This document shows, in pieces, positions 14,475-17,693 of a DNA stretch of 17,693 nucleotides. The stretch comes from UBA4722 sp041690995 (lineage in GTDB: Bacteria; Pseudomonadota; Gammaproteobacteria; DSM-16500), in contig JBEPVM010000037.1 in the NCBI GenBank assembly GCA_041690995.1, forward strand, positions 1 to 17,693. Reading direction: 5' to 3'. A model generated the notes under the pieces. It made no database searches. It was not told where the DNA came from and saw only the letters and a program-made list of their open reading frames with translations. The position numbers and the translations under genes are program-made. Numbering within the stretch: position 1 is the stretch's first letter; every line of letters begins with the position of its first letter.

Positions 14475-16583
14475 GTGACCTCTTTAAAAAAAACAATTCG
14501 CTATGGCGATCATACTTTAACTCTTGAAACGGGCAAAATTGCGCGACAAGCCACAGGCGCTGTCACGGTGACTTGGGATAACGACACGGTTTTATTAGTC
14601 ACTGCGGTTGTTAAACCTAAGCCTGCGAATGGCGAAGATCGAGATTTTTTTCCTCTCACGGTCAATTACCAGGAAAAAACTTACGCCGCAGGTAGAATTC
14701 CTGGCGGTTATTTCAAACGAGAAGGCAGACCCAGCGAAACAGAAACATTAATCTCTCGTTTGATCGACAGACCGATACGCCCCTTGTTCCCAAAAGGGTT
14801 CACGAGCGAAGTACAAGTGATTGCAACCGTGTTGTCGATTAATCCAGACATTGATCCCAGTATTCCAGCCATGATTGGTGCTTCAGCAGCACTGGCTGTT
14901 TCAGGCTTGCCTTTTATGGGGCCATTAGCTGCGGCACGTATTGGTTACAAAGAGGGTGCTTATTTATTAAATCCGACTGATTCCGAACTCAAAATGTCAC
15001 AACTTGAAATGGTTGTCGCAGGCACAGAACATGCCGTACTTATGGTGGAGTCAGAAGCAAAAGAATTACCCGAAGATATTATGCTAGGCGCTGTGATGTT
15101 CGGACACCGCGAAATGCAGGTTGTGATTAAAGCCATTCAAGAATTAGCTTCTGAGGCAGGAAAAGCAGCGCTGGAGTGGGAAGCGCCTGCCATGAATATC
15201 GAAGTGCAAAAACAGGTAACGGAATTGGCAAAAGCCGATATGACGAGCGCTTATCAAATAAGTGACAAGCAAAAACGACAAGCGATTATTGCTGAACTAC
15301 GCGATAGCGTTTTAGATAAAGTATTAACGGCTAATACCACTATAGAAAATGAAACAGTTCTGGTTGCAGATGTTAAATATGTATTAAATCATTTAGAAAG
15401 CGATATTGTGCGTAGCCGTATTTTAGAAGGACAACCTCGTATTGACGGTCGTGATACCAAAACAATACGACCTATTACAATTGAAACAGGCATCTTGCCA
15501 CGTACACATGGTTCTGCCTTATTTACGCGTGGTGAAACGCAAGCGATTGTAGTTGCAACGCTCGGCACTGAACGTGACTCTCAAGTAATTGATGCATTAA
15601 AAGGCGAGCGTAAAGATACATTCATGCTGCATTACAATTTTCCTCCGTATTCTGTGGGCGAAGTGGGGTTTGTAGGTAGTCCAAAGCGCCGTGAAATTGG
15701 CCATGGCAATTTAGCAAAACGTAGTTTAGCAGCTATTTTACCTTCACAAGCCGAGTTTTCTTATGTGCTGCGTGTAGTTTCAGAAATTACAGAATCGAAC
15801 GGTTCCAGCTCGATGGCGACTGTCTGTGGCGCAAGCTTAGCGTTAATGGATGCAGGCGTGCCAACCCGTGCGCATGTTGCGGGTATTGCAATGGGTTTAG
15901 TGAAAGAAGGTGATCGTTACGCTGTGTTATCGGATATTTTAGGTGATGAAGATCATTTAGGCGATATGGATTTCAAAGTCGCAGGGACGTTAGCAGGTGT
16001 GACCGCATTGCAAATGGATATTAAAATTGATGGTATTACAGAAACCATTATGAAAGATGCTTTAGAACAAGCAAAAGCAGGCCGCGTTCATATTTTAGAA
16101 ATTATGAATCGCACGCTTAGCCACCCACGCACTGAAATGTCTGCTTATGCTCCACGTATTTTAACAATGCGTGTACCTTCCGACAAAATCCGTGACGTGA
16201 TTGGTAAAGGCGGCGTCATGATTCGTACCTTGACCGAAGAAACAGGTACAGTGATTGATATTAGTGATGATGGGGTGATACGTATCGCCGCAGCAGATTT
16301 AGCAGCCTGCGAAAATGCAATGCGTCGCATCGAATCCATTACGGCTGATGTAGCCATGGGCGGTATTTATGAAGGTACAGTGACGAAATTAATGGATTTC
16401 GGAGCAATTGTGAATATTCTTCCAGGCAAACAAGGCTTGGTTCACATTTCACAGATTGCCAATGAACGCGTTGAAAAAGTCAGTGATAAATTAGCCGAAG
16501 GCCAAGTGGTGAAAGTCAAAGTCATTGAGATGGATAAACAAGGCCGCATTCGTTTAAGTATGAAAGAAGTCGAGGCGGGATAA
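14475..16583 (+). CDS. pnp: polyribonucleotide nucleotidyltransferase (PNPase)
   Basis: A 3'-to-5' phosphorolytic exoribonuclease for mRNA decay and RNA quality control. The 702 residues contain two RNase PH domains separated by the helical domain. FFPLTVNYQEKTYAAGRIPGG lies in the first, and the second has the catalytic DILGDEDHLGDMDFKVAG. A KH domain follows (VPSDKIRDVIGKGGVMIR, near 570), then an S1 domain (YEGTVTKLMDFGAIVNI to GRIRLSMKEVEAG). The protein ends soon after S1, so it is slightly shorter than the 711-residue E. coli enzyme. The start is GTG with AGGA seven bases upstream. No terminator is visible between rpsO and pnp. E. coli pnp is autocontrolled by RNase III cleavage of its leader, and no comparable long hairpin is evident here. 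Confidence 0.98.
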   Translation: MTSLKKTIRYGDHTLTLETGKIARQATGAVTVTWDNDTVLLVTAVVKPKPANGEDRDFFPLTVNYQEKTYAAGRIPGGYFKREGRPSETETLISRLIDRPIRPLFPKGFTSEVQVIATVLSINPDIDPSIPAMIGASAALAVSGLPFMGPLAAARIGYKEGAYLLNPTDSELKMSQLEMVVAGTEHAVLMVESEAKELPEDIMLGAVMFGHREMQVVIKAIQELASEAGKAALEWEAPAMNIEVQKQVTELAKADMTSAYQISDKQKRQAIIAELRDSVLDKVLTANTTIENETVLVADVKYVLNHLESDIVRSRILEGQPRIDGRDTKTIRPITIETGILPRTHGSALFTRGETQAIVVATLGTERDSQVIDALKGERKDTFMLHYNFPPYSVGEVGFVGSPKRREIGHGNLAKRSLAAILPSQAEFSYVLRVVSEITESNGSSSMATVCGASLALMDAGVPTRAHVAGIAMGLVKEGDRYAVLSDILGDEDHLGDMDFKVAGTLAGVTALQMDIKIDGITETIMKDALEQAKAGRVHILEIMNRTLSHPRTEMSAYAPRILTMRVPSDKIRDVIGKGGVMIRTLTEETGTVIDISDDGVIRIAAADLAACENAMRRIESITADVAMGGIYEGTVTKLMDFGAIVNILPGKQGLVHISQIANERVEKVSDKLAEGQVVKVKVIEMDKQGRIRLSMKEVEAG

Positions 16584-16600
16584 AATAATAACGGTTGTTT

Positions 16601-17600
16601 CTATCCCCCGTCAAATGCCTGACTAAAATCTATAATGTCTGAAAAATAGCTGCTCTCAACAACACTGTCATGAACGCCATTGCCATGGATTAAAATAGGC
16701 CTGCAAGAAAGGCCTTTCGGACGTTTTAATTTTTTGTTCCATTTCATCAACAATAGTATAGTCAATGGGATGTTTAGAGAATTTAATTTCACAAATATAT
16801 AAAGAACCAAATCGAGTTTGTATCATATAATCAACTTGACAGCCCAACTGCCTGGCTGTTTTATGCTGGAAAAAAGGGTTTTCAGAAATAATATCTTCCG
16901 ATTTTATTCCTAAAATTTGCCATATATATTGGCGGTTATTTAATACCAGATTTTCAAATTGTAAAGCAATAATAGAGTCCCATCCAGGTAATGCAGCTAG
17001 AGATTTAAAGTTAAAACTATCTCTTTCAATTTTAGTTTTGTATTTATCAATATATTTCAAATAAAAACGCAAATAGTTATCGCTCAATCTATATTTACTT
17101 AATTTAGCATCTTCTCCTGATTTGAGATGCCAGGTATAATCACGTTTTACAAAACCAGATAGCTCTAATTCTGCAAGGTATTCTAAAATTCTGCCTGATA
17201 ATTCTGTGTTGAGCGCTTTACAAATTTCAGTAAACTCTTTATCACCCATTGAAAGTACATTGACGATCTTCTTGTAAGATTCGCTGTTACGTAAAAATAA
17301 ACTCGAAAAAATTCGATTAAATTCATCAGCCAATAATGCGCCTTTGGTAAAACAAAGATTTTTAATATTCTCTTCGGCGTTTAGGCGAGGATCAATTTCT
17401 TCTGAATATCGAGGGACTCCGCCTGTTACAGATAATATTTTTAATTTTTCCATCGCAGAAATAAGATGATATTTTTTACCCCAGAATGCCTTGCAATCGC
17501 TGAGAGGTAATTCATGGACTGTCAAAGTAAAAGAAACACGACCTACAAATCCTGTGCTGCCTAGTATGTTTTTCTCTATCCAGGAGCAGGGTAATCGCCC
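16601..17600 (-). pseudogene. truncated and frameshifted AAA-type ATPase with DUF234 domain
   Basis: The remains of an archaeal-type ATPase gene with a C-terminal DUF234 nuclease-like domain. Family homology starts near 17588 with CSWIEKNILGSTGFVGR and runs through HELPLSDCKAFWG, SVTGGVPRYSEEIDP and the DUF234 region (GCQVDYMIQTRFGSLYICEI, with the D and ExK pattern of PD-(D/E)XK folds). Near 16720 the frame breaks: the frame in use ends in an unrelated tail (stop at 16668), while the frame +1 to it continues the family C-terminus as KRPKGLSCRPILIHGNGVHD to 16601. The N-terminal ATPase half with the Walker motifs is missing. A stop (TGA, 17603-17601) precedes the homologous part in frame. A TTG at 17525 could start a 285-residue product, but that lies inside conserved family sequence. 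It converges on pnp. Confidence 0.8.
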
Positions 17601-17603
17601 TCA

Positions 17604-17693
17604 GCTTTTTCTTTTTAGCCAGATGAGTAAGCAACTCCACATTGTTAAAGAGGCATGTATGGACTCTGCCCTGGTTGCAAGAGATAAATTCAA
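17604..17693. other. unassigned end of window
   Basis: These 90 bases lie where the missing ATPase half of the minus-strand pseudogene should be, but no frame reads as that family. A plus-strand frame (with ATG at 17623, MSKQLHIVKEACMDSALVAR) and one minus-strand frame stay open to the window edge. I do not recognise either. It could be foreign DNA joined by the event that truncated the ATPase gene. Confidence 0.4.

Overview
The window looks like the chromosome of an AT-rich gammaproteobacterium. A host-associated or intracellular group such as the Legionellales (Coxiella/Rickettsiella/Legionella-like) is my best guess. The basis is the backbone gene order, initiator tRNA-Met (metY), rimP, nusA, infB, rbfA, truB, rpsO, pnp, which is the classic gammaproteobacterial translation/RNA locus, together with AT-rich codon use and CGCGGGAATGAC-type palindromic repeats. 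No rRNA or species-diagnostic gene is present, so the lineage is inference.

Layout. 1-279: repeat-rich AT-rich DNA with REP-like palindromes. 280-1242: an Rpn-family PD-(D/E)XK protein whose 3' end carries a strong internal ribosome-binding site and ATG, so it probably also encodes a small C-terminal protein. 1316-1474: promoter, metY and a rho-independent terminator. 1509-7415: rimP-nusA-infB-rbfA-truB, a tightly packed operon. 7416-13399: six shikimate-pathway genes on the opposite strand, transcribed aroA-aroK-aroE-DAHP synthase-aroB-aroC with overlaps or gaps of a few bases. They cover every step from PEP plus erythrose-4-phosphate to chorismate except 3-dehydroquinate dehydratase. 13400-13688: a control region with promoter candidates, a 28-bp near-perfect palindrome and a probable terminator. 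13689-13994: a lone ribbon-helix-helix antitoxin gene with operator-like palindromes over its promoter. 14091-16583: rpsO and pnp with a well-formed promoter. 16601-17600: a decayed DUF234-type ATPase gene on the minus strand. The last 90 bases are unassigned.

How the pieces fit. metY, rimP, nusA, infB, rbfA, truB, rpsO and pnp act in translation initiation, 30S maturation, transcription elongation, tRNA modification and RNA decay. In most gammaproteobacteria truB is followed directly by rpsO. Here about 6.7 kb (aro cluster plus antitoxin) sits between them in reverse orientation, which points to insertion of an accessory block into a conserved operon.

Points worth a second look are the gene-within-gene Rpn arrangement, the DAHP synthase that lacks the usual feedback-inhibitor pocket residues, the EPSP synthase with changes at both positions of the known T97I/P101S glyphosate-resistance pair, the palindrome at the aro promoter, the orphan antitoxin, and a repeat found both at the left end of the window and at the truB/aroC junction.
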